From the NCBI GenBank assembly GCA_949127775.1, contig CASBQF010000008.1, forward strand, positions 1 to 44,119: 44,119 nt of DNA, given 5' to 3'. Positions within the stretch are counted from its first letter, which is position 1, and the number at the start of each line of letters is the position of its first letter. Below the pieces are notes generated by a model that made no database searches, had not been told where the DNA came from, and saw only the letters and a program-made list of their open reading frames with translations. A program made the translations under genes and the position numbers. The DNA is from Oscillatoriales cyanobacterium PMM_0080. GTDB taxonomy: Bacteria; Cyanobacteriota; Cyanobacteriia; Cyanobacteriales; Microcoleaceae. Shown here one piece after another: positions 1-8,710 of the stretch.

Positions 1-90
1 CGATCGCCCCACCCCACCAAAAACGATCGCCCTTCACATCCCATAAGGCTAAACTAATCTAAGTTTTACCACAAAATTTTCTCCCCCTTC

Positions 91-1296
91 ATGAACATCG
101 CCTACCTAGTCAACCAATACCCCAAAGTCAGTCACAGCTTCGTCCGCAGAGAACTCCTAGCCGTCGAAACCTACGGCATCAAAGTCGGACGTTACTCCAT
201 CAGATCCTGCGAATCCGAACTCGTAGACGGCGCAGACAAGCAAGAACAAGAACTGACCAAAGTCGTCTTAGGATCTGGCGTACAGGGCTTAGCGTTGGGC
301 TTACTCCGCACTCTCGTAACTAGACCAATTCGATTCCTCGAAGCTTTGCGCTTAATGTTCAAAGTTGGCTTACACTCCGATCGCGGAATTATCCTTCATC
401 TCGCTTATTTAGCAGAAGCTTGCATTCTTTTAAACTGGTTCGCAGAAGCGGGCATAACACACGTTCACGCTCACTTCGGCACAAATTCCACAACTGTAGC
501 AATGTTGTGTCGTGTGCTCGGCGGCCCGACTTATAGCTTCACCGTTCACGGCCCTGAAGAATTTGATAAAGCTACACTTCTTGCTTTAGAAGACAAAATT
601 CAGCGATCGACCTTTGTAGCAGCAGTCAGTTCCTTCGGCAAAAGTCAGCTCTTTCGGTGGTGCGATCGTACATTGTGGTCAAAAATTCACGTCATACACT
701 GCGGTGTCGATGCTACATTTTTAGCTCACCCGCACGTCCCCATACCCGCAGCACCCCGCTTAGTTTGCATTGGACGACTCAGCGAACAAAAAGGTCATTT
801 GCTATTGCTAGAAGCGGCTAATTTGCTCGCAGTGGCAGGTTTAGATTTTAAGTTGGTATTTGTCGGCGACGGGCCGCTGCGATCGGATATTGAAAAGCAG
901 ATTGCACAGTACGGATTGCAAAAACATATTGAAATTACTGGCTGGGCCAGTGGCGATCGAGTTCGGGAACAACTTTTAGCTTCGCGGGCGATGGTATTGC
1001 CGAGTTTTGCCGAAGGTTTACCAGTAGTAATTATGGAATCTCTTGCTCTCAATCGGCCTGTGATCAGCACCTATGTTGCTGGTATCCCGGAGTTAGTAGA
1101 ACCTGGTGTTTGCGGTTGGTTAGTTCCTCCCGGTTCCGCAGAAGCATTAGCGGTAGCGATGCGTGCGGCATTGGAAGCACCTTTGGAAAAACTAGAAGAA
1201 ATGGGGAAAATAGGAGCCGAACGGGTTGCTCAACAACATAATGTCGATATAGAAGCAAAGAAATTAGTCGCGCTATTTCAAGGATCTATTGAGTGA
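91..1296 (+). CDS. GT4-family glycosyltransferase
   Basis: This 401-residue protein is a GT-B fold, retaining glycosyltransferase of family GT4. It would transfer a sugar from a nucleotide-sugar to a polysaccharide or lipid-linked acceptor at the cytoplasmic face of the membrane. The N-terminal acceptor lobe contains HVHAHFG (about 124-130) and a VHGPEEF segment (about 152-158), as in colanic-acid-type transferases. The donor lobe starts near residue 223 with LVCIGRLSEQKG. The diagnostic E-x7-E pair is E308/E316 in AEGLPVVIME. The length is typical. No clear Shine-Dalgarno precedes the ATG. Donor and acceptor cannot be read from the sequence. It stands alone, followed by a palindromic repeat cluster. 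Confidence 0.9.
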   Translation: MNIAYLVNQYPKVSHSFVRRELLAVETYGIKVGRYSIRSCESELVDGADKQEQELTKVVLGSGVQGLALGLLRTLVTRPIRFLEALRLMFKVGLHSDRGIILHLAYLAEACILLNWFAEAGITHVHAHFGTNSTTVAMLCRVLGGPTYSFTVHGPEEFDKATLLALEDKIQRSTFVAAVSSFGKSQLFRWCDRTLWSKIHVIHCGVDATFLAHPHVPIPAAPRLVCIGRLSEQKGHLLLLEAANLLAVAGLDFKLVFVGDGPLRSDIEKQIAQYGLQKHIEITGWASGDRVREQLLASRAMVLPSFAEGLPVVIMESLALNRPVISTYVAGIPELVEPGVCGWLVPPGSAEALAVAMRAALEAPLEKLEEMGKIGAERVAQQHNVDIEAKKLVALFQGSIE

Positions 1297-1312
1297 TTTA
1301 AAAAGGAAATTG

Positions 1313-1587
1313 AGGACACGGCAATGCCGTTTCCCTACCCCAAAATAATCAATCTTTCTCGCGAGCAACTCAGGACACGGCAGTGCCGTGTCCCTACCCC
1401 AAAATAATCAATTTTTCTCGCGAGGAAACCAGCAACTCAGGACACGGCAGTGCCGTGTCCCTACCCCAAAATATTTCAGATAAAAAGGACACGGCAGTGC
1501 CATGTCCCTACCCCAAAAAAATCACGAACTCCACTCGGATGTCACCATCGCCTGATTAATTGTAGGGACACGGCACTGCCGTGTCCT
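1313..1587. repeat. Cluster of five GGACACGGCA-type palindromic repeats
   Basis: The 321-bp gap between the glycosyltransferase and moxR holds five copies of a palindrome built on GGACACGGCAnTGCCGTGTCC followed by CTACCCCAAAA. Copies lie near 1313, 1372, 1440, 1488 and, inverted, at 1562-1586. Some arms vary to TTTCC. Spacers between copies are also partly repeated (AATCAAT..TCTCGCGAG). Each unit can form a hairpin, and the two genes converge on this block, so it could serve as a bidirectional terminator. No gene is seen here. Confidence 0.85.
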
Positions 1588-1617
1588 GACTGTGGATAAT
1601 ATTAAGATCAAGGCTTT

Positions 1618-2526
1618 TTAAGGAATAGGAACCGATCGCAATAATCGATCGACAATCGTCTTAGCCCTTCTTCCCCCCGCCGGAATCAAACGGTGAGAAA
1701 GTACGTGTGGGGCCAAATATTTCAGATCGTCAGGAGTCGCATAATCCCGGCCATCCATAAATGCCAACGCCTGGGAAGCCCGGTACAAAGCCACTGCACC
1801 CCGGGGACTGACGCCCAGAGTAATTTCTTCATCCTCGCGAGTCGATCGCACCAAATCCACAATATACTGTTTCAAAGACCCTTCCAGCTTCACAGCAGCG
1901 CACAAACGGCGCAACTCCTGCACCTCTTCCAAAGAAATACAAGGCTGCAAATCTTCAATTGTAAAAGTATCAGAAAGCCGTTCCAACATCTGCAACTCTT
2001 CCAGTGCAGCGGGATAGCCTAAAGTTAAAGACAAAGTAAACCGATCCATCTGCGCTTCTGGTAGCGGAAAAGTACCTTGATATTCGATCGGGTTCTGAGT
2101 CGCAATCACAAAAAACGGGGCGGGAACATTCCGAGAAACCCCATCCACCGTCACCTGCTTTTCTTCCATCACTTCCAGCAAAGCCGACTGAGTACGCGGC
2201 GTCGCCCGATTGATTTCGTCCGCCAGCAACACATTCGCAAACACTGGCCCAGGCAAAAACTCAAACTTCCCGCTGCTGGGATTCCAAATATTAGTACCGG
2301 TGATATCTGTTGGTAACAAATCGGGAGTACACTGAATCCGCTGAAACTTACCATCGATCGATCGCGCTAAAGACTTAGCAAGCAGCGTTTTGCCGACACC
2401 AGGAACATCTTCCAGCAGCGCGTGTCCGCCCGAAAGCACCGCTACGATTACCAAGCGAATAGCATCCGCTTTGCCAACAATGGTCTTGCCTAGATTTTGC
2501 TTGAGTCGTTCAATGTGTTCTCTCAT
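1618..2526 (-). CDS. MoxR-family AAA+ ATPase
   Basis: This is a MoxR-type AAA+ ATPase of 302 residues. Such proteins act as chaperones, often for VWA-domain partners. Walker A is VPGVGKT (about 41-47), Walker B is LLADEIN (about 100-106), sensor 1 is the Asn of IATQNP (about 145), and the C-terminal lid follows. An open frame continues upstream to 2652, but its extra 42 codons come from a MITE-like repeat at 2574-2693. I therefore place the start at the ATG at 2526, just before REHIERLKQNLGKTIVGK, with AGGGA immediately upstream. No VWA or DUF58 partner is adjacent; the VWA protein at 41996 is far away. Confidence 0.93.
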   Translation of the reverse strand: MREHIERLKQNLGKTIVGKADAIRLVIVAVLSGGHALLEDVPGVGKTLLAKSLARSIDGKFQRIQCTPDLLPTDITGTNIWNPSSGKFEFLPGPVFANVLLADEINRATPRTQSALLEVMEEKQVTVDGVSRNVPAPFFVIATQNPIEYQGTFPLPEAQMDRFTLSLTLGYPAALEELQMLERLSDTFTIEDLQPCISLEEVQELRRLCAAVKLEGSLKQYIVDLVRSTREDEEITLGVSPRGAVALYRASQALAFMDGRDYATPDDLKYLAPHVLSHRLIPAGGRRAKTIVDRLLRSVPIP

Positions 2527-2573
2527 ATCCCTGATTTTTAATTGTAAAATGCGATAGAACTTTAGCTTCCGGA

Positions 2574-2693
2574 CTAGGGCTATTTCATTCTTTGTAGGGG
2601 CAATCCCCCCGTGGTTGCCCTCCTGGATAGGGGAGGGTCGGCACGGGGGCACGATCCTACAAAATCATGATTCTCAGAATGAAACAGCCCTAG
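2574..2693. repeat. MITE-like element with 18-bp terminal inverted repeats
   Basis: The ends CTAGGGCTATTTCATTCT (2574-2591) and AGAATGAAACAGCCCTAG (2676-2693) are inverted repeats with one mismatch. The 120-bp interior carries a second palindrome related to GTAGGGGCAA..GGTTGCCC, also found in the element at 25676-25833. It sits directly upstream of moxR and extends that reading frame artificially. No transposase is encoded, so this looks like a miniature non-autonomous element. Confidence 0.75.
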
Positions 2694-2739
2694 CTCCCAG
2701 ACTTATTTGAAAAATCAAGAACCTGGGTATTTTGTGTTT

Positions 2740-3903
2740 TTAGGTTGGCTTACTTAACACCTTTCTAGCAACATCACAGTCTGCCTGAATTTGAGTTTTC
2801 AGAGCATCCAGAGAAGCGAACTTTTGTTCGGGTCGCAAATACTCTACCAAACTCGCGCTCAAGGTTTGACCGTACAAATCCCCAGACCAATCTAACAAAT
2901 GAATTTCGATCGTCGGTTGCTGGCCGTCTACCGTCGGGCGACAGCCAACATTCATTACCCCACTTAGAATAGATAAATCTGATGCTTTGCGATCGATGAG
3001 AGATTGAGGATTTTTCCACTCATAGGAAGAACTTGGATCTTTGATTTCTCCAGCTTCACTATTCGATAACATACTGACTAATACTTGCACTGCGTATACG
3101 CCAAAACGCGGCAAAAACTTTTCGGGTGGTAATTCGATATTAGCGGTGGGAAACCCGATCGTCCTACCCAGCCGCTGTCCCCCAACCACAGTCCCCACCA
3201 AACTGTAAGGTCTTCCCAGCAACTGATGCGCTTTTCTGAGGTCGCCGGATGCTAGAGCTTCGCGGATTGCAGAACTGCTGATCCGATCGCCCTCACCGCA
3301 ACTGTATAGGGGCGCAAGAGTCACATCAATGCCGTAGCTAGAAGCGATCGACTGCAAATCCACAGCCGTCCCAGCGCGTCCCCGTCCAAACCGAAAATCC
3401 ATCCCTACGCTAATTCGACTCGCTTGCAGTTGCCGCACCAGAATTTCCTCGACAAACTCAGAAGCCGTTAAACTTGCTAGTTCTCGATCGAACGGCAACA
3501 GTACAAGTTGCTCGACACCCATTGCTGTGAGCAATTCTACCTTTTCTGCCAGAGGCGTCAGCAGTTTTTTGGGTTGACCTGTAAAAAATTCTTGCGGGTG
3601 CGGATCGAATGTCACCACAGTGCTGTAAGGTCGATCGTCCGCATCAGAAATCAGACCAGAGAGGCTGTTGCTCGCCGAATCGTTGTAAGTTGCCGGATGT
3701 TTGCTTTCGGAATTTTGATCTTTGCCAGGGTTTGAGCGCAGGTTTTGCCCCGAGGCAGAAACCATTGCAGAATTTGGCTCAAAGGTCGATCGATTTAAAA
3801 TTGGCTGCACGACTTGTCGATGCCCTAGGTGCAAACCATCAAAGTTTCCCAAGGCAACAGAAGTTGGAGTCAGAGCAGCAGTACAAGAAGAAGTTACCCA
3901 CAC
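2740..3903 (-). CDS. ribF: Bifunctional riboflavin kinase / FAD synthetase
   Basis: RibF phosphorylates riboflavin to FMN and adenylates FMN to FAD in the cytoplasm. The N-terminal FMN adenylyltransferase domain shows GNFDGLHLGH (19-28), VTFDPHP (97-103) and ISSSAIR (208-214). The C-terminal flavokinase domain shows GRTIGFPTANI (246-256) and the NVGCRPTVDG / IEIHLLDWSGDLYG segments. At 387 residues it is longer than the usual 300-330. The excess is two polar insertions: about residues 37-92, between the HIGH-like motif and the VTFDPHP strand, and about 277-313, in the flavokinase core after GVYAVQV. Both flanks keep the frame and the core motifs are intact, so the enzyme is probably active. 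Confidence 0.95.
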   Translation of the reverse strand: MWVTSSCTAALTPTSVALGNFDGLHLGHRQVVQPILNRSTFEPNSAMVSASGQNLRSNPGKDQNSESKHPATYNDSASNSLSGLISDADDRPYSTVVTFDPHPQEFFTGQPKKLLTPLAEKVELLTAMGVEQLVLLPFDRELASLTASEFVEEILVRQLQASRISVGMDFRFGRGRAGTAVDLQSIASSYGIDVTLAPLYSCGEGDRISSSAIREALASGDLRKAHQLLGRPYSLVGTVVGGQRLGRTIGFPTANIELPPEKFLPRFGVYAVQVLVSMLSNSEAGEIKDPSSSYEWKNPQSLIDRKASDLSILSGVMNVGCRPTVDGQQPTIEIHLLDWSGDLYGQTLSASLVEYLRPEQKFASLDALKTQIQADCDVARKVLSKPT

Positions 3904-4136
3904 GCTTTAGATTTTGCCATACTTAGCCGGATTGCGATCGCCGATCGATTTTAGATTAGAGATTAAAGATTTAAAAATCCACTCCACAGATCAATCTGGA
4001 AGCTTGAACTTTCATCTAAACTTGTTGTTTTCCAAGACTTAAGCCGTGGGCTTGTGTCTATGTTTGAGTGAGGTCAGGGTAACTTAAATTTGAGATTTCC
4101 GACCTCAAGATTTCTGAATCGGCAACCTCAAATCCA

Positions 4137-5045
4137 TCACACAGAAACTTGAGGAGCTTCCACCGACGCTTCAGAGACATCAGTGTTAGGAGGTAGCAAC
4201 TGCAATGACAAACCTTCCCGCGCCATCAAACTGTTCGGGAACCTTTGAGCCACTTGCTCTCCCACCTTGTCTAAAAACTCATCATTATGCAGCGGATCGT
4301 GGTGAAAAATCACCAACTTTTTGACATTAGCCGCTTTTGCCACCTTCACCGCTTCCTGCCAAGTCGAATGTCCCCAGCCAACCCTGCTAGACTTTTCCGA
4401 ATAATACTCGTCATCCGTATAAGTAGCGTCGTAGATCAGCACATCAGCATCCCGAGCCAAATGCAGCACATTTTCGTCCAAGCGATCGGGAAAATGTTCA
4501 GTATCAGTCACATAAGCAGCCGAATACCCGCGCCAGTTCACACGGTAGCCTACAGCTTCCCCGGGATGATTCAACAAAGCAGTTTCCACCTTAATATCTC
4601 CGATGGAGAGAGGTTCACCCACTTCTATGTCATTAAATTTCAGGTCTGCCCCCATAATTTGTAGGGGTACCGGAAAATTGGGGTGCAGCATCTGGTCGTT
4701 GAGCCGCTGCTGAATAGTAGCCTTATTAGGAGGAGGAGCAACTGCGCCGTAGATGTGAAAACAATTGCCCTTGACAAAAGCTGGGATAAAAAATGGGAAT
4801 CCTTGAATGTGATCCCAGTGAGAGTGAGTAAAAAACATATGAGCTTCTACGGGCATCTGCGGCAGGAGAGTTTGTCCCAAAACCCGCAATCCCGTACCGC
4901 CATCGAAAATTAGGCGACTGTCACCCACTCGCATTTCTATACAGGGCGTGTTGCCCCCGTAACGTACTGTTTCAGCCCCGGGGGAGGCTATGCTACCTCT
5001 AACGCCCCAGAAGTGAACCGTGAATTGGTTTTGCATACTAGACAT
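4137..5045 (-). CDS. MBL-fold metal-dependent hydrolase
   Basis: A 302-residue metallo-beta-lactamase-fold hydrolase. The Zn-binding motif is HSHWDH (74-79). Further ligands are likely the Asp in YVTDTEHF, the Asp in IYDATY and the His pair in VIFHHDP. The opening HFWGVRGSIASPG is typical of the cyanobacterial/proteobacterial MBL subgroup related to cAMP phosphodiesterase-like and RNase Z-like enzymes. The substrate is unknown. An alternative ATG lies three codons downstream. It is followed by ribF on the same strand after a 233-bp gap, so co-transcription is uncertain. Confidence 0.9.
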   Translation of the reverse strand: MSSMQNQFTVHFWGVRGSIASPGAETVRYGGNTPCIEMRVGDSRLIFDGGTGLRVLGQTLLPQMPVEAHMFFTHSHWDHIQGFPFFIPAFVKGNCFHIYGAVAPPPNKATIQQRLNDQMLHPNFPVPLQIMGADLKFNDIEVGEPLSIGDIKVETALLNHPGEAVGYRVNWRGYSAAYVTDTEHFPDRLDENVLHLARDADVLIYDATYTDDEYYSEKSSRVGWGHSTWQEAVKVAKAANVKKLVIFHHDPLHNDEFLDKVGEQVAQRFPNSLMAREGLSLQLLPPNTDVSEASVEAPQVSV

Positions 5046-5463
5046 GGGTTTTACTGCAAGATTGTTCCGGCGAGCGTAAGGTGTTTATATATTCATGAGT
5101 GCTTGAGGATCAAACCTAAGCTCTTTGACGATCAAGTTCGTCACTCGTTGGAAGTACCAAGAGTCTCCGCGAAGATAGAATCTACCCAAATTTACCCAGT
5201 TCTTTACAGATTTGGACTTTAGAAGCTACTTCCTATTTCAGCGTAGTCTCAAGATGACTCTTGAGAGGTTTGTCTACTTATTTGGAATCCTCCACAGCTT
5301 TAGATACGTTCTCTAATAGTTTATTGTTTTTGTGACTTCTAGACCCATAAAGACGGGCTGAAAACACAGCAACAAGTTCAATCATGTCTGTTACTAAGTA
5401 GGTGGGTACAAATAAACATCTGATTCTGGTCAAAGCCAGCTATTTTTGGGGCCTGGATACTGG

Positions 5464-5490
5464 CGATCGGGCGATCGGGCGATCGGGCGA
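5464..5490. repeat. Tandem GCGATCGG micro-repeat
   Basis: The octamer GCGATCGG is repeated head to tail about four times. It is one base away from the HIP1 octamer GCGATCGC. A related GATCGATCGC stretch at about 5545 with CCAGATACC nearby makes an imperfect larger inverted repeat around it. Confidence 0.8.
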
Positions 5491-5820
5491 TGCTGCTTTT
5501 AGGGGTTTGAACCCGAACTCGCTTTCCTGCTATCTAGTTCGCCCGATCGATCGCAAGTGTCCAGATACCTGGGCGAGCTTACGGGGATCTCTAAACATTA
5601 TGGTCGATCGGGCGCGACCCGCTCTACCAAAATTACGGCTAATTTACCGGACTCGATCTGCTACCGTCAATTCAAAAATCTTAGCAGTTTAGGACTAATC
5701 CTGCTATTAATTCTCAAACAATTCGAGTTCAACGCAAGTGCTGGCCAGGAGGCTGCTGTCCGTCCAGCTAGGTGTCATATCAAATCCGGTAGCATCGGAA
5801 TTATTAATCTTACCGAAATC

Positions 5821-5844
5821 AGGAGACGGCACTCGCCGTCTCCT
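5821..5844. repeat. Perfect 10-bp hairpin
   Basis: AGGAGACGGC and GCCGTCTCCT form perfect arms around a 4-base loop. The sequence belongs to the same GGCA/TGCC-type palindrome family seen at 1313, 11670 and 17952. No T-tract follows, so a terminator role is not supported. Confidence 0.75.
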
Positions 5845-6070
5845 GTATATTATTCCAATACAACCGGAATTGATATCAAGCTGCTATATAGCCTTTCTTA
5901 CAAAGGTGAGGTACGAATTTTGACCTGAAAAGCTTGGTAATATAGGGTTTTGGCATACCTCATCTATCTGAGAACCGCTATACATTTCTGAGGGGACTTC
6001 TTCAAACACTCAAAAGCCCCCAAATTTCATAAATTTAAATTTTTTCGGGTTTTTGCCCGCAGATCAACTC

Positions 6071-6120
6071 CGTTAGCCCAGCCCGCCCCTAGGGGGGCTA
6101 CGCCAACGAAGAGGATCGCC
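6071..6120. repeat. Small dispersed repeat, long form, intergenic copy
   Basis: This is an intergenic copy of a repeat with the consensus CGTTAGCGAAGCCCGCCCC..GGGGCTACGCCAACGAAGAGGATCGC. Matching copies occur inside coding sequence at 6621 and 7361, and shorter forms lie at 19871, 23180 and 39231. The inner CGCCCCTAGGGGGGC is palindromic. Confidence 0.85.
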
Positions 6121-6565
6121 CTTGGGCCTCAACAGTAATCTCGTTTTCGGCTGCATCGGTATTATTCAAATGTCCAAACAGTCAACAGTCATGTATAAGT
6201 GCAACCAGAATTGAGATGATTCAGAAATATTCGTTGTTAGCCTATCGTGCTTTTCGGGTGCATCTCAATGAATGTAAGGACTCTCGCATTCCGGCAGTAA
6301 ATCTCTGGTTATAACTAATAAATTGTCTGCCGGAATGCCAGAACCATACGAATATATTGGCAAAACACCGGATGCACCTGCTTTTCTCAACTATTTATAA
6401 ATTGCTCTATTTTTGGTATTAATTTTTCAGTCTTCGGCGTCGTTGCATTTTTAGCACTGGTTTGAATTTCGGGTATCATAGAGTCTAAGACTCTTGTTTC
6501 TCAAAAATCTAAATCAGTGCTAAAAAAGGCTGAATAATTGAAAACTATTCCTCACAAAAGTCAGT

Positions 6566-7558
6566 ATGAATCAATTTAAAAAAACTACAAACAAGCCCAA
6601 TCGATCGCCAATCAAAGTGTCCGTTAGCGAAGCCCGCCCCTACGGGGGCTACGCCAACGAAGAGGAGCGCACTTTGCAACTGAGTCAGCTACCCGAGCGC
6701 AACCTGTCTGGGGAGATGACTGATGCACCAGAAGAAAGACAACTCAGTCACCATAGCCCGCCAGGGACTCCAGAAACAAAGCGCCGGAGAGTAGATGGTA
6801 ACAGCGATCGGGCCCGATCGCCTGTAGCTTCTACCGCAGGGATCAAGTGGTTGCTAGATCGTTTGAGTCGATCGAAAGGTTGGCTGGCAGTTGTGACTCT
6901 GGTAGGAGTTTGGGGATGGTGGAACAGTCAGTTACTGTTTTCGACAGGGCTGGGGATAACAGCGATGATGCTGGTTTATCGAGGACAGTCGCGTCCCGGA
7001 CAATTGCTGCGAGAACAAATCGAGCAATTTTGGGAGGGCCCGAACCGCCCATTTGTTTTAGCGGTGGGTAGTGGCGGCATGATCACCTTGGGCACTTACA
7101 TGAGTTGGGCGATTTGGACGGACTCAGAGAGCCACTGGATGGCTGTGAGCACCATTTTGCAGAATTTTGGGACGATCGCGATTGTAGGACTCTTGCTGCG
7201 GCAAGCATTAAATCTCGGGGCCTCACAAAATGAAGCAGTGCTCGATCGCCTCCTATCAGATTTGACTGATGCAGACCCCGTGAAACGTTTGATTGCTGTG
7301 CGACAAATGACCGATTTGGTGAATAACGGTGGGTTTGGGGCTTTTCGTTCTGGCAAAAGTTCGTTAGCGAAGCCCGCCCCTACGGGAGGCTCATCAACGC
7401 AGATGATCGCCCGAAACCGCGCTGCCGAGTGCTTTCGTCTGATGCTGAGTCAGGAACCCGAAGCTTTAGTCCGAAATGCCCTTCTTGAAGGTTTGCAGAC
7501 TTGGGACAATACTTATGGTATTACCTTAAAATCCAAAAATAAAGTCATCGACTATTAG
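6566..7558 (+). CDS. Membrane protein with C-terminal armadillo/HEAT-like helices
   Basis: A 330-residue protein with a variable, polar N-terminus (1-90), a membrane region and a helical C-terminus. Likely transmembrane segments are at about 107-140 (WLAVVTLVGVWGWW onward), 165-187 and 195-215. After residue 225, segments such as LLSDLTDADPVKRLIAVRQM and FRLMLSQEPEALVRNALLEG resemble armadillo/HEAT repeats. Two copies of a small dispersed repeat are translated within it: residues about 19-36 (EARPYGGYANEEER) and about 266-282, read in a different frame. Its 3' end overlaps the convergent gene by 33 bp. The biochemical role is unknown. Confidence 0.8.
   Translation: MNQFKKTTNKPNRSPIKVSVSEARPYGGYANEEERTLQLSQLPERNLSGEMTDAPEERQLSHHSPPGTPETKRRRVDGNSDRARSPVASTAGIKWLLDRLSRSKGWLAVVTLVGVWGWWNSQLLFSTGLGITAMMLVYRGQSRPGQLLREQIEQFWEGPNRPFVLAVGSGGMITLGTYMSWAIWTDSESHWMAVSTILQNFGTIAIVGLLLRQALNLGASQNEAVLDRLLSDLTDADPVKRLIAVRQMTDLVNNGGFGAFRSGKSSLAKPAPTGGSSTQMIARNRAAECFRLMLSQEPEALVRNALLEGLQTWDNTYGITLKSKNKVIDY
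6621..6670. repeat. Small dispersed repeat, long form, in coding sequence
   Basis: It matches the 6071 copy closely but lies in frame near the 5' end of the membrane/armadillo gene, where it encodes about 16 residues (SEARPYGGYANEEER). Its presence in a variable N-terminal region suggests a tolerated insertion. Confidence 0.85.
7361..7408. repeat. Small dispersed repeat, diverged long form, in coding sequence
   Basis: This second copy in the same gene starts with CGTTAGCGAAGCCCGCCCCTACGGG and then diverges. It is read in another frame than the 6621 copy, giving LAKPAPTGGSS. It separates two armadillo-like helices. Confidence 0.8.
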
Positions 7559-8140
7559 CTGACCGTCAAAAGCATAAAAAGTAATTCGATGAATATTCGG
7601 AGCTTTTACACGCAAGGGAGCCCTAGGGGCGATCGGAGAATTAGACCCTGCCAGATTGGGCGCGGGCATTTCATCTTGAACAATTGGGTTCCCGTCAATG
7701 TCGCAAGCAGATAAAACAGTTCGTCGCGAACTGGTGACAAGTCCTGACACGCTGCGGACGGGATACTTGAAATTTACTTCTATCAGTCCGCTTTTTGGAG
7801 CTCCCATTAACACTGTTGCCCCAGAACCCGTGAAAAATGCTGGATTTGAAGGTTGGATGGCGACGGTATTGACAAAAGTTAGGCCCCAATGTGCAAACTG
7901 GTCTTGTACTACTTCAAAGCATTTCAAGTCTTCTGAAGCTAGGCGGACGATCGCCGGTACCGTGGCGCCCGATCGCACATCTAACCCGGAGCCCGATCGT
8001 TCGGGAGCGGCGACTAAAGACTTTTTACCGTTCAAATCCATGCCTCGATAAGCAGTATCAAATTCTGCAAACCCATCCGATTGAAGACTTTTTGCGTCAA
8101 CCATAAAACCTTCTCGATCCCGTTTTCTGAGCAGTTGCAT
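7526..8140 (-). CDS. Hypothetical protein, predicted beta-rich C-terminus
   Basis: I do not recognise this 204-residue protein. It has no signal peptide or membrane segment. Most of it alternates short hydrophobic strands and turns (IEVNFKYPVRSVSGLV, ITFYAFDGQLIVDDF), suggesting a beta-sandwich. The ending, with an aspartate pair before an aromatic strand, resembles the last strand of secreted carbohydrate-binding-like domains, but this is only an analogy. AGGGAG lies about 11 bases before the ATG and supports the start; M13 is an alternative. It converges on, and overlaps by 33 bp, the preceding plus-strand gene. Confidence 0.7.
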   Translation of the reverse strand: MQLLRKRDREGFMVDAKSLQSDGFAEFDTAYRGMDLNGKKSLVAAPERSGSGLDVRSGATVPAIVRLASEDLKCFEVVQDQFAHWGLTFVNTVAIQPSNPAFFTGSGATVLMGAPKSGLIEVNFKYPVRSVSGLVTSSRRTVLSACDIDGNPIVQDEMPAPNLAGSNSPIAPRAPLRVKAPNIHRITFYAFDGQLIVDDFIFGF

Positions 8141-8710
8141 TTTTAGTAGAGCTCCCTGCGATTAGTTGTTTTTTGTGTTTGGGAATTTATAACGGTCTTT
8201 TCCAGAGAAATGGGCAAACCGGAGATCGGAAACCAAAAAACCGTAGCTTGCGGGGCTCCCAGCCATCGCCCGCCCTTCAACAGAGACTTTCGACATGAAA
8301 AGCCACTGCTCCGCAAAATCCGCAAAAAAATATGATGATTAATTATTCGTGAGTGGCTGACAGCGGTAAACTTGCCGCTGGCCTGAAAGCGAGATTTAAT
8401 AGTCCTGCTTTCCGATCGCCCGTTTTCCTCGTCGGCGAACCGACTCTGTTATCTTGAGGGGTCTTACCCATCATTTGATATTATCTTGGATCTGCGGTAG
8501 TTTGCAAAGGTGATGATAACTACACAGCCGAACTGCCCAAATCGCAAAACTTACGAACAGTCGGTAGTTTCAGGCGACACTTGTACTAAGATAGATTTAA
8601 ATCATTACTTAATCTTTACAAAAACTCCGCTCGCGAGAGCAACTTTTTTTTAAACAAAGATCATCTCGGCGGACGAACATCTAAAATCTAATAGCTATTG
8701 AGGTTTATTT
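8141..8710. other. 570-bp intergenic region
   Basis: This stretch separates the divergent hypothetical and alpha/beta-hydrolase genes, so promoters for both should lie here. A 60-codon open frame on the minus strand (8143-8325) has no supporting features and I leave it out. I see no strong palindrome or repeat family member. GAGG at about 8700 serves the downstream ATG at 8711. Confidence 0.6.

Larger units (their letters stand above)
5046..6565. other. 1.5-kb repeat-rich intergenic region without a convincing gene
   Basis: Open frames of up to 123 codons here lack start signals and run through repeats, so I call no gene. The region holds four tandem GCGATCGG units (5464-5490), a perfect 10-bp hairpin (5821-5844), and a long-form small dispersed repeat (6071-6120). 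It also holds a GGGTGCATCTCA sequence near 6256, identical to the end of the element at 39486-39608. AGTAGGTGGGTACAAATAAAC-like sequence at about 5397 recurs inverted at about 13087. An AGAGTCT-A-AGACTCT palindrome (6480-6494) lies 70 bp before the next gene and could be an operator. Confidence 0.7.

Noticed and set aside
1313-1587. Possible CRISPR array
   Set aside because: The copies are palindromic, with irregular spacing (48-68 bp), partly repeated spacers and one inverted copy; no cas genes are present.
5500-5535. T-arm-like GGGTTCAAACCCC on the minus strand
   Set aside because: The stem has a mismatch and no acceptor strand, D-arm or CCA can be found; probably chance.
5402-5928. Open frames of 96 and 123 codons in the 1.5-kb gap
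   Set aside because: They run through HIP1-like tandem repeats and palindromes, have no ribosome-binding site and no recognisable protein features.
8143-8325. 60-codon minus-strand frame upstream of the hypothetical gene
   Set aside because: No motif and no start signal. It ends 3 bp before the start of a supported gene, but nothing else speaks for it.
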